From assembly GCF_023051105.1 (NCBI RefSeq), contig NZ_JALKIL010000045.1, forward strand, positions 1 through 39,534: DNA of 39,534 bases, in the 5' to 3' direction. The notes under the pieces are model-generated. The model was given only the letters and a program-made list of their open reading frames with translations, was not told where the DNA came from and did not search any database. Source of the stretch: Anaerobiospirillum sp. NML120449 (lineage in GTDB: Bacteria > Pseudomonadota > Gammaproteobacteria > Enterobacterales > Succinivibrionaceae). The position numbers and the translations under genes were made by a program. Of the stretch, positions 18,001 to 27,485 are shown in pieces (positions within the stretch are counted from its first letter, which is position 1; every line of letters begins with the position of its first letter).

Positions 18001-19471
18001 TGAGTCTACGGGGACTGTGGTTGAAGTAAATCCATGATGCTGCAGTAACACTCTCAATATTGCTGCCAAAAGGAGCCAGGGTGAGATAGATAGACAGCAG
18101 CTGCTCACGTCCATAGTAATGAGTAAGATAAAGGGCGCCCAGAGCCTCTCGAACCTTTGACCATAAAGAGCGGTCTTTAGGTTCAAGCATGCGGCAGACC
18201 TGCATGGCCAGAGTAGAGGCGCCTGATACCGTGCGCCCAGAGGTGATATTGGACCACAGGGCACGGCCCACTGCCAGCACATCCACACCGGCATGGGAGT
18301 AAAAGCGCTCATCTTCAGCGGCTATGAGCATTCTGATATACAGCGGGTCGACATCTGATCTGGTGGTGAGAATACGGTAGTAATCACCACTGTTCATTGA
18401 GGTGTAAATCAGATTACCGCCCTTGTCATAAAGACTTTGCGAGCGATCGTAAAAGCGGCTTAAATCAGGGGCACACCAGTGCATCATGCCGTAAAAGCCA
18501 CCAAGAACCACAACGCCTGTAAGAGCCATGCTACCCATGATATTGCGCAGCGAACACCAGCGGCGCTTTCCAGCATTTCCGGCTGTCTTTTCGGCTCTGT
18601 AAGCGCTGTCCTCGTTATCATCTGCAGCAAATGCTGCTAAGGCAGCTGCTGTCGCATCAGCCTTATTGCCAGAGCTGCCAGCGGCTGATATATGGTGTGG
18701 CTGGTCACGTCGACGGTGACGGATACGCCTGCGAAAAACTGTACGTACCATGTGGGCATAGCCACTGCGCTCAATCTTCGCCTTACCACGCACCTGTACA
18801 GCATTGCCTGTACTGGTGTCAGTGCCGCTGCCAGCCTCATCCCCGGACCTGTTGTCAGCGCCGCTGCCAGCCTCATCCCCGGCCCTGCTGTCAGCGCCAC
18901 TGTTACCCTCGGCCCCGGCCCTGGTGTCAGCGCCGCTGTTACCCTCAGCCCCGGCATTGCCGTGCTGCTCAGTCTTGCCCGCTTCTGCACCTGCACCTGA
19001 TGGGCCTGCAACAGAAGCACAGGCAGCGCTTCCTTCGCCGGTGGCGTCGGCACCGGACAGTCCAGTTGCGGCACCGGCCTCTGTACTGTCAGTATCAGGG
19101 GAATGAGAAGATGAGCTGCTGGAGCTTACCTGTGAATGGGAGTGATGACTTTCACTGAGCGTGGAAGCCTCTGGAGAGCTGGCAGTGGGGCTGTTATCAG
19201 CACTGTTGGAGGTATCTGAAGTATCTGCACCTGGCGCAGCTGATGAGGTGCTGTCGGCAGTGCTGACAGTGCCTGAAACAGTTTGAGATCCGGCAGTGCT
19301 GTCATGCTGTTCAGGGTGCACTGATTCAGGGGCATCAGAGCTGATGCTGCCCGGCTGCACATGGTCCTGCTGGGACTGGGAAGGAGTTGAAGCGGATTTT
19401 TTATAATCAGTGGACATACGTGAGGTATAGACCTTTTGTAGAGCCTGACCCTGAAAAGGGCTCTGCGGCAC
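15017..19471 (-). CDS. pbpC: Penicillin-binding protein 1C with long low-complexity extension
   Basis: Bifunctional class A peptidoglycan synthase-like protein, anchored in the inner membrane and facing the periplasm. Residue numbers count from a GTG at 19471 (1484 aa). Residues 1-300 are a Ser/Gly/Ala/Asp-rich cytoplasmic extension. A membrane segment lies at about 308-330. The GT51 glycosyltransferase domain follows (AAEDERFYSHAGVD at 384-397, SGASTLAMQVCR at 416-427). The transpeptidase domain has SxxK (S913-K916), SLN (967-969) and KTGT (1226-1229), and a C-terminal PBP1C-type domain follows. Ser/Ala-rich insertions sit at about 600-730 and 1100-1165. E. coli PbpC is about 770 aa, so this one is nearly twice as long. 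An ATG at 19417 (MSTDYKKS) is an alternative start; the GTG has AGGA 10 nt upstream. It lies downstream of the alpha-2-macroglobulin gene. Confidence 0.93.
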   Translation of the reverse strand: MPQSPFQGQALQKVYTSRMSTDYKKSASTPSQSQQDHVQPGSISSDAPESVHPEQHDSTAGSQTVSGTVSTADSTSSAAPGADTSDTSNSADNSPTASSPEASTLSESHHSHSQVSSSSSSSHSPDTDSTEAGAATGLSGADATGEGSAACASVAGPSGAGAEAGKTEQHGNAGAEGNSGADTRAGAEGNSGADSRAGDEAGSGADNRSGDEAGSGTDTSTGNAVQVRGKAKIERSGYAHMVRTVFRRRIRHRRRDQPHHISAAGSSGNKADATAAALAAFAADDNEDSAYRAEKTAGNAGKRRWCSLRNIMGSMALTGVVVLGGFYGMMHWCAPDLSRFYDRSQSLYDKGGNLIYTSMNSGDYYRILTTRSDVDPLYIRMLIAAEDERFYSHAGVDVLAVGRALWSNITSGRTVSGASTLAMQVCRMLEPKDRSLWSKVREALGALYLTHYYGREQLLSIYLTLAPFGSNIESVTAASWIYFNHSPRRLTPAEAALLVALPRSPEVIRPDRHPESARYYRNEVLKKAVEDGIIKRDILEFATAEPVSQVRHPLPDSGYYLGQSIFNGRLQTLEIQALRSSLTALLAKAGFTLTDSTQDSAAHDQASQPSSGTKSSILLTGSSREESFMAASSVSASSRDAAADAASQDDADLTQRAGAGNSTAVLDVSEAARAASCPEDHVLKNGRPVSAAAAAAGGDTTAAAGGDTTADSDDLKARNSDTEREHDAVTGVSLRTAKNAQVNSENNDETIYDVVASHLNSGNRMASDEGTPALSLTLSPEALEAYATVAMLSHQRNLSARSRDEVNGSGDMAGNAGKGGIHEGAAGKNGRSDAALKGPLPRELYTTIDPRVQKVLLDAAALYRKIYVGEDGQESLAMVVVDNDTFEVLGYVGALGRDLSYVDAALALRSPGSTLKPFAYGMAFERGLLHPNSILLDAPRIYNSYQPRNYNRRFYGELTASLALQASLNLPAVEVMRAIGPYNFINRLNSMENGLDVHSADSSGSYVTGRLVLPARAEPDLSVVLGGCGITLFDLTQLYASLAHDGGIAPLRVLSPRRPSSAVFHKYASRAPLGRLAARVTGHDIPVGSQAPTAATEVDRLKDEAAAMSSGNAATSVSEGRASAPEGGEGVDTGLSHTSNAGKTADASTGAARQEVPTTSLSQVNALSGATPEPGSNYVVHGLHVHYQHLLSAPAARAVYNVLEGTPAPTGFESAYYRSAARISYKTGTSYRNRDAWAVGSSNNITLGIWTGRLDGNPAGNYTGYNHAAPLLFEIMSRLTSHDRFKRRIADDVLLRSTPPAGLDRVSIARLGLVTRRSQSSGEPWRAEQGHMNTASGQAAAAAGAGAPGQYLPGVSSLTGASGRGEYHTIEPVLPLTFTFPTDGTRLSPGSGRRVNVVFSGGVAPYFMLVNDQLVPQLDYFEPRYNGFHTITIIDRNGDSISSQVWIEGVSVTSPELDHGYRNPDGPDYVDVTEEEEEGSEAQP
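18809..18952 (-). repeat. Four 36-bp in-frame repeats inside pbpC (12-aa units)
   Basis: Codons 174-221 of pbpC consist of four 12-residue units: GAEGNSGADTRA, GAEGNSGADSRA, GDEAGSGADNRS and GDEAGSGTDTST. The DNA repeats with a 36-bp period. The unit length is a multiple of three, so gain or loss of units would keep the frame. It lies in the cytoplasmic extension before the membrane segment. Confidence 0.85.
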
Positions 19472-20441
19472 TGTCTTGTGTTCCTGTTGGAAATAAGAAA
19501 GACTTCAGACAGGGGCAGAATCCCGCCTGCAATAAAAAACTGTCATGCAACAGGGAAGGACATCACACCCTGTATTGCTGACCTGAGTAATAAAATATTC
19601 CTGAAACGCCAATTATAAGGCATATGCCCCCTGAGCCCAAATGCCAGGCTCAGGCCCGGCAAGTCAGTTAACCTGCCTTGCATGTCCCTGCCATTACAGC
19701 TCAGAGAGCCCCTGCCATGACAGCTAGGGACAGACCTAGGGACATACAGCACCATCCTGCCCGCGCATGCGCAAGAACGGCCCATGTGCCACTGCAAATC
19801 ACAGTGGCTGCAGCTGCCCGAGCTCAGGCCCCGGCCCGCTGAGTGCCGTGTAAGTGATCCCCTCACTGGCCTGGCCAGGTCAGGTCAGGCCATAGCAACA
19901 CCCTGCTTCGCCAGGCCCTGAGGACAGGCGAGTGAGCTCAGGCCCCCAAGGCCTGGTAAGGCCATAGCGACCCTGCTGCCAGGCACGCAGGCAAGGAGCA
20001 GTAATAGCTGATAAGAGCGCTGCCGACTGTTATTGAGGACAGTCGTAGCGCCAGGCCATACTGTTCTGACGCAGCAGCATGATGCACCTGCAAGTGCGCC
20101 TTACCTCGTATCGGCATATATGCATGCCGGGTAGCCATTATGGCCCGGTAGTGCATACATGATTGCAGATTGCAGCATAGCGATGAATGCAACAGACGTG
20201 GTCAGAGACAGGCGCAAGGTAGAAAGGTGCAGGGATGGAAGCGACCTGCGGACCTCGGAGCTCTGCAGGGACAAAAAATAAGGGCCTTGTGTCCCGGGTT
20301 CTCACAGTGAACCTGGGGCAGAAAGCCCTGTGAATTTCAGCGAATTATTTTGCCTTGCTGTGCTGCAGCCATGAGCGTGGCCAGCGGCTGCAGCATGGTA
20401 AGCCGCTGCCTTGAGTATGGCCAGCGGCTGCAGCATGGTGA
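19472..20441. other. Intergenic between the alpha-2-macroglobulin gene and pbpC
   Basis: 970 bp without a supported gene. Immediately after the macroglobulin stop there is a 22-bp direct repeat starting TGGCCAGCGGC (20378-20399 and 20418-20439). A small hairpin GGTTC / GAACC lies at 20297-20313, with a T6 run about 25 nt further on the minus strand; I would not call it a terminator with confidence. In E. coli the two genes are close together, so the wide gap is notable. Confidence 0.5.
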
Positions 20442-23400
20442 TTAGCGGGCTGAGATTTCAATCTTCTGAGTGCCCATGGAGGTACCGTACCAGCCCGGAT
20501 CACTTACTACCTGAACCATGGTTTCACCCTGTCTGAAGCTGCCGCTGTGAGCTGCACGCAGCACAACAAACAGTGACCAGTTATCAGGTACATCCCATGC
20601 ACGATCGGTTGGGTAAATAGCTACCAGCTGATCATCTCCTGTCTCCACTGACGATGGAGTAAAGAGACTTTCATTTTCACTGCCGGCTACAGCAGCTGTA
20701 TTATCCTCAGGCTTGAACAGCGGAGCAAAGACAGGATCTTCCTTGTCCTTGAGGGTACGTACATACTCAAAGCCGGCTGGAATACGGGCGCGCACTATAG
20801 TTGGGGATCTGACTGAAATATCAGGATCAACAAAGACCTCCATGAGAACCTCCTCATTAGGACGGAACTCATAGGTGCTCAGATCAACGGCACCACCACG
20901 GGTCCAGTAGTTAACTGTGACACCGAAGCCCTTGTTGGCAATGACTCTGTCTTTCTTTGCTGTTCCCAGAATGGAGGTATTGGCAAAGAGCGGACGCTCA
21001 GTGCGGTTGTAGATGGTCAGAATACCTGGCTCAACACCGTAAAGCGGACCTGCAGCACTGGCCGGAGCATCAGCTGAAGTGGCAGAGCCCTTTGCGCCCT
21101 TGCCATCCATGGCTGCCTTGCCATCCTTGCCTGCCTTGCTGGCACTGTCTGCCTTAGCAAGGGCCTTTTCAGAGGACTGATCAGCGTTCTTACCAGCCTC
21201 ATCAGTACCGGCCTCAGCGGTTGCACCTGCGGTGCTGCCATCCTTAGCTGACTTGCCAGAGTCAGGCTTGTCACTCTTGACTGGAGTCATCAGTACCTTC
21301 ATGTCTTCGGCACTGAGCAGAGCGGAGAAGTTGGCGCTCTTGGAGGATTCGGCTCCTGGAGCACGACCACCATCATCACGGCCGTCAAGGTGAGCTGAGG
21401 CGCGCATCATGGCAGCCATGGTCATGGATGACAGATAGTCAGGTGAGTTCCTGAGCTCATGAAGATTGTCCACCAGCTGCGCTACCAGATCGGTGCGGCC
21501 CTGTCTGACGGCGGCATCAATAACAGTAAAGGCAGCCTCACGCAGATTCCAGTGACCGTCCACGGCCAGCTCGGAAACAGTAATTACCCACTCTAACCAT
21601 GAGTCAAGGGTACGCTTGCCGCTGTCGCGCTTGTCATCGGCAGTCTGCCAGCGCATCAGGCCTTCAACAGCCTTGTCCAGAGCAGCCTGAGCACGGCCAT
21701 TGTCGCCCAGATTTACCAGAGTGTTGGCAAGGTGAGCCAGCTGCTGTGGACGCTCGACTTTGTCAGAGTCAAGCAGCTGTCGTACATCGGCCTGATTGAC
21801 GCTTTCACGGCGTGACAGAACCTCGTATGCATAGACAGCATTGCTGTCAGGATCAGAGGTAAGACCGCGCAGCATGTTCAGACAGTTCTGTACTGTGCTG
21901 TCATTAACCTTAAAGCCCAGCTCATCAGCTCTTAACAGCAGATCAGCAGCATAAATGGAGTCATATACAGCAGGGCCAAAGGTTCCGCTGCTGCGCTGCT
22001 GGGCACTGATACGGAAGATAAGGCTCTGGATGTCATCATTGTACTGACCTTCGCTGGCATACAGAGGTGCAGCTGCCTGAGCCTCCTGGGCGGTATTTGC
22101 TGCAGCTGTGGCCTCAAGGCTTTCATCAGTGGCGATGAAATCACGGCCATAGAGCAGCTTGCCCTCAAGAGCGGCACACAGATCACCAAGACTGGAGCTG
22201 CCCTGCTGGTTGAAAGAGCGGACAAAGGCCTCAGGGTTGACATCTGGCAGCTGTGACCAGGAAATCATACCGGCAGACATGTCTCTGAACAGGCGGCCTA
22301 CCTTGATGGTAATGCTCTTGCCAGGCTCAATATGACGTACCAGACTCTTGACTGATGGCAGAACAGGCTCAGTTACCTGAAGCTGGTAGCTGTCCTTGAA
22401 GTTGAAATCAGGGTTAATAACCTTGAGATCAATGGTACCGGTACCGGTATCAATAGCCTTGATATCAAATGGCTGATCCTCACGAATGCCAGGCTTGAGA
22501 TTGCTGACAGTCTGAGTGGAGCAGCGCACAGCACCAGAGCAGGAAATATCAACCTTGAACTCGGTATTGCGGGCCTTGAGATTGTGCAGGTTCAGACGTC
22601 CTGACACTGTGTCACCAATATTGAGGTAACGTGGCAGACCAAGGGTAGCTACAGCCTTGTCGCGCACGGTCACATCCTCTGAGTCAGCACCGGTGCGGGA
22701 GTTGTCCCAGGCTACGGTCATAACCTTGAGGCTGCCGGCAAACTGAGGTACGTCAAAAGCAACCTCAGCCTCGCCACTGGCATTTAAAGGCACAATCTTT
22801 GAGGCAAGGGCAATGGTGCGGTATGGAACATTTTCCATGGCAGCAACGCCACTTGCTTTGGCCATGAAAGCCTCATCACCACCATCATAACCCTGACCGC
22901 GCTGGCCCGGATCGGTCATGATAAGACCGTATGGATCACGTAAAGACACATCATAAGCACGGTCTTTCATGAACCATGAATTTGGATTAGGAGCCTTGTA
23001 GCTGGTAAGGCTTAAGATGCCATTGTCTACCAGAGCAACACGGGCCCAGCCGCCTGAACCGTCAGCAGGCTTCACATCGTTGCCGGCCTCCTGTGCTCCC
23101 TTGCTTTCCTCAGGCTTTGCACCTTCAGGGCGGGCAGTAATCTTAACCTTGAGCTCTGACTGAGGTTTGATTTCATCAGGAACTTCAGTACTGACCTCCA
23201 TTCTGTTGCCAGTCATATCCATATTGAGATCGACCAGACCTACAGCACGTACTGATCCCTGCTGATCTTCATTAATTGGAGAGAAAATGGACAGCAGTGC
23301 GTGACCCTGAGGGTAGAACTCATCAGTGATCTTGACCTTGACCTCATTGTGGCCCTTGCTGATACGGAAAGTCTTGAATGAGCTTATGCCCTTATTGCCC

Positions 23401-25910
23401 ATGGCAAGGTTGGCATAGCCGTCAAATGGACTGTAGAAGCTAAGACGGGCCTCATCGCCAGGACTGTATTCCTTCTTGTCAGCAAAAAGCTCAACACGAT
23501 CAGGGGTGTCAGCACTTCCCGAGCTCTTGAAACCCTTGATGAAGTTCAGGGAAGTACGGCTCTTTTCAGACTCCAGCTCCAGAACGTAGGAGCCGTCATC
23601 AAGAGGCAGAGTAATGGATGGGGCATCAATCTTCTGATTGTCTACCTTTACTGTGCCCTGGTTTACCAGATTGCGGCTGAAGAACTGGACGTAACGCCAT
23701 ACACCGTTTTCAAAAACGTAGTTGTAATCAACATACTGACGGTAGACGAAGTACCTGACGTCCTGAGGGAAGGTCGAACCGTCCTGCAGATAGGAGCACA
23801 GAGCAAATGCGGCATCACTGTCTGATACAGCCTTGCCGGCCTCGGATGCACTCAGCTGGCGCACGCCAATAACCGGACGGTTAAAGGCAATCTTGAAATT
23901 CTTTTTGGCATTGACAGCCTGGCCATTGGTATCAAATACGGTGGATTTGAGTACGGCGCTGCGTGGATAGTCTGCATCAGGTACAGTCACAGACTGCTGG
24001 AGCACACCCTCAACATCGGTCTTGAGATTGTAGAAAGTAAAAGAGCGGCGCAGTGACTCATAGGTGCTCTTGTCCGGACCGAAGTGGAAGCGCTTGAGAT
24101 CCTTGTTACGGGCAGCATTGGCAGCTGACGGCACAGGGTGTTCATCAGGATAAACGTCCAGAACCATATTGCCATTGAGGCTTGAAGCAGCTCCGCCATA
24201 GTTGAACATGGCGCGGGCCTTCATTCTGAACGGTACATTCACGCCAATGACGCTGTCATTGTTGACGATCTCACCCTTAATCTGGGCAGGTACGTAAGCT
24301 CCAATGTTAAAGGCAGTCTCACTGAGCTTCTGTTTGCCCAGGGAGAGCACGGCAGTGTAGCGTCCGGTAGGGGTACCTGACGGAATGTCAAAATCGTATT
24401 CGTAACCACCCTGATGAGAAATGGACAGCAGAGTCTTGTGCACCTCACTGCCAAGAGAGTTGTACATGGTAAGGGTAAGAGGAAGAGACAGGCCCTCAAG
24501 GCGGCTGTTGCGGACCAGAGCTGTATAGTGAATGGTTTCACCAGGACGGTAGATACCACGCTCAGTCCATGCATAGGCTGAATACTTGCCCGGATCAACA
24601 AGGCCGGTATTGTCCTCAAGATAGAAAGGAGATGACTGCAGATCTACAAGGTAGAAATCCTTGTCTGTGCTGACACGCAGCAGGGAAGGAGCAAGTGACA
24701 TCTTGCCAGAGGTGAGCTCACGGCCAAAGCGCACTGTGCCTTCCTTGTCAGTACGGGCCTTGCCCAGCACCTCGCCATTGGTGGCTACCAGCTCAACATC
24801 GACATTCTTGAGGCTCTTTGCTGAAGTCAGTGAGCGTACCGAGGCGAGGATACCGTCACGGCTGCTGTAGGTGCTGACACCAAGATTGGTAATGACCATG
24901 AAGCGGGTAGTGAAAGGCAATACGCTGTCATTGAGCATCTGCCAGGAAAAACCTGAGGAGAAATCAATGCGCGGATCAGCAGCTACCACAAAGTACATGC
25001 CGTCATCGGATGATGAGACAAAGTCCTTGAGAGATACCTTGATCTCCTGAGGCTTGTTGAGCATCTTTTCAGGAATGCGGGCACGCTGAGCCTCAAGGAC
25101 AGCATCAGCGGCCTCTGAAGAGGCAGCTTCGCCAAGGTCGGACTGGGAGGCAAGACCAGGATCAGCAGTCATTACCGGTACGGTCTTTTCAGCTGCAGCC
25201 TGGGCTCTGATAGCCTTATGGGCAGCCCTGATCTTCAGATCCATGATGTCGGTTGAAGAACCGTCAGAAAGATCAAAGACACGCTCGTAAACAGGATGGA
25301 AAGAGTAGTTGAACAGCTGGGATGCATTCCAGAAGCTGACCTCATTGGTCATGAGATCGCTGATGCGCACATCACGCAGACTTGCTGCCGGGATGCGGAA
25401 GATGGCAACCTTGACGGCCGGCTGATTGACTGTCTTGATGGTAAAGGAGCTGTTGTGACCACTCTTGGGCAGAATGATGTTGTAAGGCATGCGAATCTGA
25501 GGCATGGCATCAGAGATGGTGAACTTTGAGGTGAAAGTCTCATTGAGCCTGTCACCGCTTGCCATACGCAGGCCTTTCTTAAAGCGCAGAGAATAGCTGT
25601 CGCCGTTGTTGAGATTGCCTACACAGAGAAGATCGTTAACCACGCTCGGAGCGCCGTCCATGATCTGACCGTCTTTGTCACGCAGCTCAAGATAGCGGCT
25701 GAGATTGTCAATTTCCGAGGAAACAACATGACGGCCATTTAAAACAAAACACATACTGGCAGGTACTGTGTTGCTCTTCTCAATAGTCCTGAGCACGTTC
25801 ACATTAGGCTCGGCCAGGGCCTGTCCGCACAGGGCGGTGGCTGTCATGGCACCAAGAGCCAGAGCTGTAGCCCTGGCCAGCCTGCTGGCAGTCAAACTCT
25901 TAGATCTCAT
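20442..25910 (-). CDS. Bacterial alpha-2-macroglobulin, periplasmic, without thioester motif
   Basis: Large periplasmic macroglobulin-like protein of 1822 aa, of the family thought to trap foreign proteases and to act alongside PBP1C. The start is the ATG at 25910: GAGGA lies 7 nt upstream, while the frame extends only to a TTG at 25928. A signal peptide ends at ALA-EPN around residue 33, with no lipobox, so it should be soluble and not a lipoprotein. Family signatures include WTERGIYRPGETIHY at about residue 448 and AWDNSRTGADSEDVTVRDKA in the alpha-2-macroglobulin domain. Where thioester members carry CLEQ, this one reads SSSLGDLCAALEGKLLYG, so the thioester is missing, as in E. coli YfaS. 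A 75-residue Lys/Ala/Gly/Asp-rich insertion lies at about 21045-21275. The position next to pbpC is like E. coli yfhM. Confidence 0.92.
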   Translation of the reverse strand: MRSKSLTASRLARATALALGAMTATALCGQALAEPNVNVLRTIEKSNTVPASMCFVLNGRHVVSSEIDNLSRYLELRDKDGQIMDGAPSVVNDLLCVGNLNNGDSYSLRFKKGLRMASGDRLNETFTSKFTISDAMPQIRMPYNIILPKSGHNSSFTIKTVNQPAVKVAIFRIPAASLRDVRISDLMTNEVSFWNASQLFNYSFHPVYERVFDLSDGSSTDIMDLKIRAAHKAIRAQAAAEKTVPVMTADPGLASQSDLGEAASSEAADAVLEAQRARIPEKMLNKPQEIKVSLKDFVSSSDDGMYFVVAADPRIDFSSGFSWQMLNDSVLPFTTRFMVITNLGVSTYSSRDGILASVRSLTSAKSLKNVDVELVATNGEVLGKARTDKEGTVRFGRELTSGKMSLAPSLLRVSTDKDFYLVDLQSSPFYLEDNTGLVDPGKYSAYAWTERGIYRPGETIHYTALVRNSRLEGLSLPLTLTMYNSLGSEVHKTLLSISHQGGYEYDFDIPSGTPTGRYTAVLSLGKQKLSETAFNIGAYVPAQIKGEIVNNDSVIGVNVPFRMKARAMFNYGGAASSLNGNMVLDVYPDEHPVPSAANAARNKDLKRFHFGPDKSTYESLRRSFTFYNLKTDVEGVLQQSVTVPDADYPRSAVLKSTVFDTNGQAVNAKKNFKIAFNRPVIGVRQLSASEAGKAVSDSDAAFALCSYLQDGSTFPQDVRYFVYRQYVDYNYVFENGVWRYVQFFSRNLVNQGTVKVDNQKIDAPSITLPLDDGSYVLELESEKSRTSLNFIKGFKSSGSADTPDRVELFADKKEYSPGDEARLSFYSPFDGYANLAMGNKGISSFKTFRISKGHNEVKVKITDEFYPQGHALLSIFSPINEDQQGSVRAVGLVDLNMDMTGNRMEVSTEVPDEIKPQSELKVKITARPEGAKPEESKGAQEAGNDVKPADGSGGWARVALVDNGILSLTSYKAPNPNSWFMKDRAYDVSLRDPYGLIMTDPGQRGQGYDGGDEAFMAKASGVAAMENVPYRTIALASKIVPLNASGEAEVAFDVPQFAGSLKVMTVAWDNSRTGADSEDVTVRDKAVATLGLPRYLNIGDTVSGRLNLHNLKARNTEFKVDISCSGAVRCSTQTVSNLKPGIREDQPFDIKAIDTGTGTIDLKVINPDFNFKDSYQLQVTEPVLPSVKSLVRHIEPGKSITIKVGRLFRDMSAGMISWSQLPDVNPEAFVRSFNQQGSSSLGDLCAALEGKLLYGRDFIATDESLEATAAANTAQEAQAAAPLYASEGQYNDDIQSLIFRISAQQRSSGTFGPAVYDSIYAADLLLRADELGFKVNDSTVQNCLNMLRGLTSDPDSNAVYAYEVLSRRESVNQADVRQLLDSDKVERPQQLAHLANTLVNLGDNGRAQAALDKAVEGLMRWQTADDKRDSGKRTLDSWLEWVITVSELAVDGHWNLREAAFTVIDAAVRQGRTDLVAQLVDNLHELRNSPDYLSSMTMAAMMRASAHLDGRDDGGRAPGAESSKSANFSALLSAEDMKVLMTPVKSDKPDSGKSAKDGSTAGATAEAGTDEAGKNADQSSEKALAKADSASKAGKDGKAAMDGKGAKGSATSADAPASAAGPLYGVEPGILTIYNRTERPLFANTSILGTAKKDRVIANKGFGVTVNYWTRGGAVDLSTYEFRPNEEVLMEVFVDPDISVRSPTIVRARIPAGFEYVRTLKDKEDPVFAPLFKPEDNTAAVAGSENESLFTPSSVETGDDQLVAIYPTDRAWDVPDNWSLFVVLRAAHSGSFRQGETMVQVVSDPGWYGTSMGTQKIEISAR

Positions 25911-25960
25911 CCATCTGTCCTCTGTCAATCAGCACATCCAAATCTAACAACACAACTGTT

Positions 25961-25998
25961 CTGTCCCTGCACGGCAGTTTTCTGTCAGGCAGGGACAG
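25961..25998 (-). promoter_or_regulatory. Long inverted repeat upstream of the alpha-2-macroglobulin gene
   Basis: CTGTCCCTGC (25961-25970) and GCAGGGACAG (25989-25998) form a perfect 10-bp inverted repeat with an 18-nt loop, 51-88 nt upstream of the start codon. It could be an operator or a leader hairpin. No promoter boxes could be placed with confidence. Confidence 0.4.
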
Positions 25999-26917
25999 AG
26001 CAGTCACATAAGCATGTAAGGCCGAAGCCTCAAAATAAAAACAAAGTCATGCCAGGCCATGCAATCCAAAGCACCTGTCCCGGCCCCATGCCCCCGTCAA
26101 TTGCGCTTCCCAGGTATTCTCAGGCCGCACCACTGATGCTCCAGGTGCATCGCAAATAACATGCATAAAACCCGCCGCCCTTCAGGGCAGCTGCAGCGGT
26201 GAACAAAAAGCAAAAGCATTCATCCAGCATGCCATGTATACGGTCACAACCTGCATACAGGCACGACATGCACACAGGAGAGACATGCTTACGAAGCATG
26301 GCCTGCATTAAAGGCATAGTCTAAACCGAACAAACCATGGCCCAGTAGCAATTACCAGCCGCATCTCAGTCCAACACCTTCCTGCCATAGGCAGAGCGGG
26401 GGTGAGTTGCAAAGAGCGCAAATGTCCTGTACCCCACAAAAGCACATTGCCCCGTCGCCTGCACTGCACCCAGTACAGCTCTGGGGCACACGATCAGAAC
26501 CTGAAGCAGACAGACCGTAAATGAGCATATACAAACAGGCTAATATTGAGCCCTGTTGCAGCGCAGATCAGCTGCCAGAATGGAGCTGTAACGGGACGGT
26601 ACACCACGCTCCGATAACGGCTCAGCGGCCTGAGTGCAGCGTAAAGACACTTGCATGGCATTATATCAATTGCAATCACAGCTGACACTTAGCTGACTGC
26701 CGCTGGTGCCCGAAAATATCCCCACGAACATGCCTGTTTTCCAGCCTGCACTGATTCCACCTGCAAGGCCATACCTGCCCAACTGACACTCGCCACTGTG
26801 AAGGCTCTCCTGTACAGCCATAAATAATGAGGTAATGCAGCCACGACATCCACGGCACTTCACCAGTACAGGGGCTATGTATACGCGATGCAGAAAGAAT
26901 GCAATGGCGAACATGCC

Positions 26918-27096
26918 AATGCCAATGGAATGCAGCGGCGAGCATTGCAATGCCGATGGAACGCTGCGGCGAGTACCCTAATGCCGATGGAATGCTGCGG
27001 CGAGCACCCAAATGCTAATGGAATGCAGCGGCGAGTAACCTAATGCCGATGGAATGTCGCGGCGAGCCCCCAATGCCGATGTAACGCAGCGGCTTT
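26918..27096 (+). repeat. Six tandem 31-bp repeats
   Basis: Units start at 26918, 26949, 26980, 27011, 27042 and 27072 (period 31, last 30). They share AATGCCGATGGAA followed by GCGGCGAG; a degenerate partial unit precedes them. The period is not a multiple of three and no frame runs through, so this is non-coding. No unique spacers are present, so it is not CRISPR. Confidence 0.85.
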
Positions 27097-27309
27097 AATG
27101 CGGCAATGCAGTTAAGTTGCCTGCATACCAGCTATAGCCCATCAGAGCTATGTTCCGGAATTAATCTCCGGTCATGACATGCTGCCCATCAGGGGGTTCG
27201 GCCTCAGGACTGCTGTCCTGTGGCTGGAGCCCTTATGCATCGAAGTACGCTTATTAACACAATAAAAATGACTGTGCTTTTGTCGTGTGAATGCGTTTTA
27301 CTGAGTCGA

Positions 27310-27485
27310 GCGCCATAACGCACCATTTTGAAGCAAATGGATGACTAGATATGCATTGTTGCGGTGACTGGACTGATTTTCGCCGAACTTCCGTCACTTT
27401 TTTGAGGTTATCGGGACCAAAATATGTGAGTGATTCCGCATTTTTTCTACGAAGTAATGGCGTTTATCCTTGCTGAATCTAAAAT
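27310..27485 (-). pseudogene. Possible remnant of an IS5-type transposase
   Basis: Translating the minus strand of this stretch in one frame gives a short peptide containing NNAYLVIHLLQNGALWRSTQ. This resembles the N-terminal pattern of IS5-family (IS427 group) transposases, in which a run like NNRxFVxAVLWIxRTGAPWRDLP is typical. Stop codons interrupt the frame on both sides, there are no visible terminal inverted repeats, and no DDE residues are present. It may be a decayed fragment or chance similarity. Confidence 0.2.

Noticed and set aside
19543..19866. 107-codon minus-strand frame in the pbpC upstream region
   Set aside because: Cys/Arg/Ser-rich random-looking translation, no Shine-Dalgarno.
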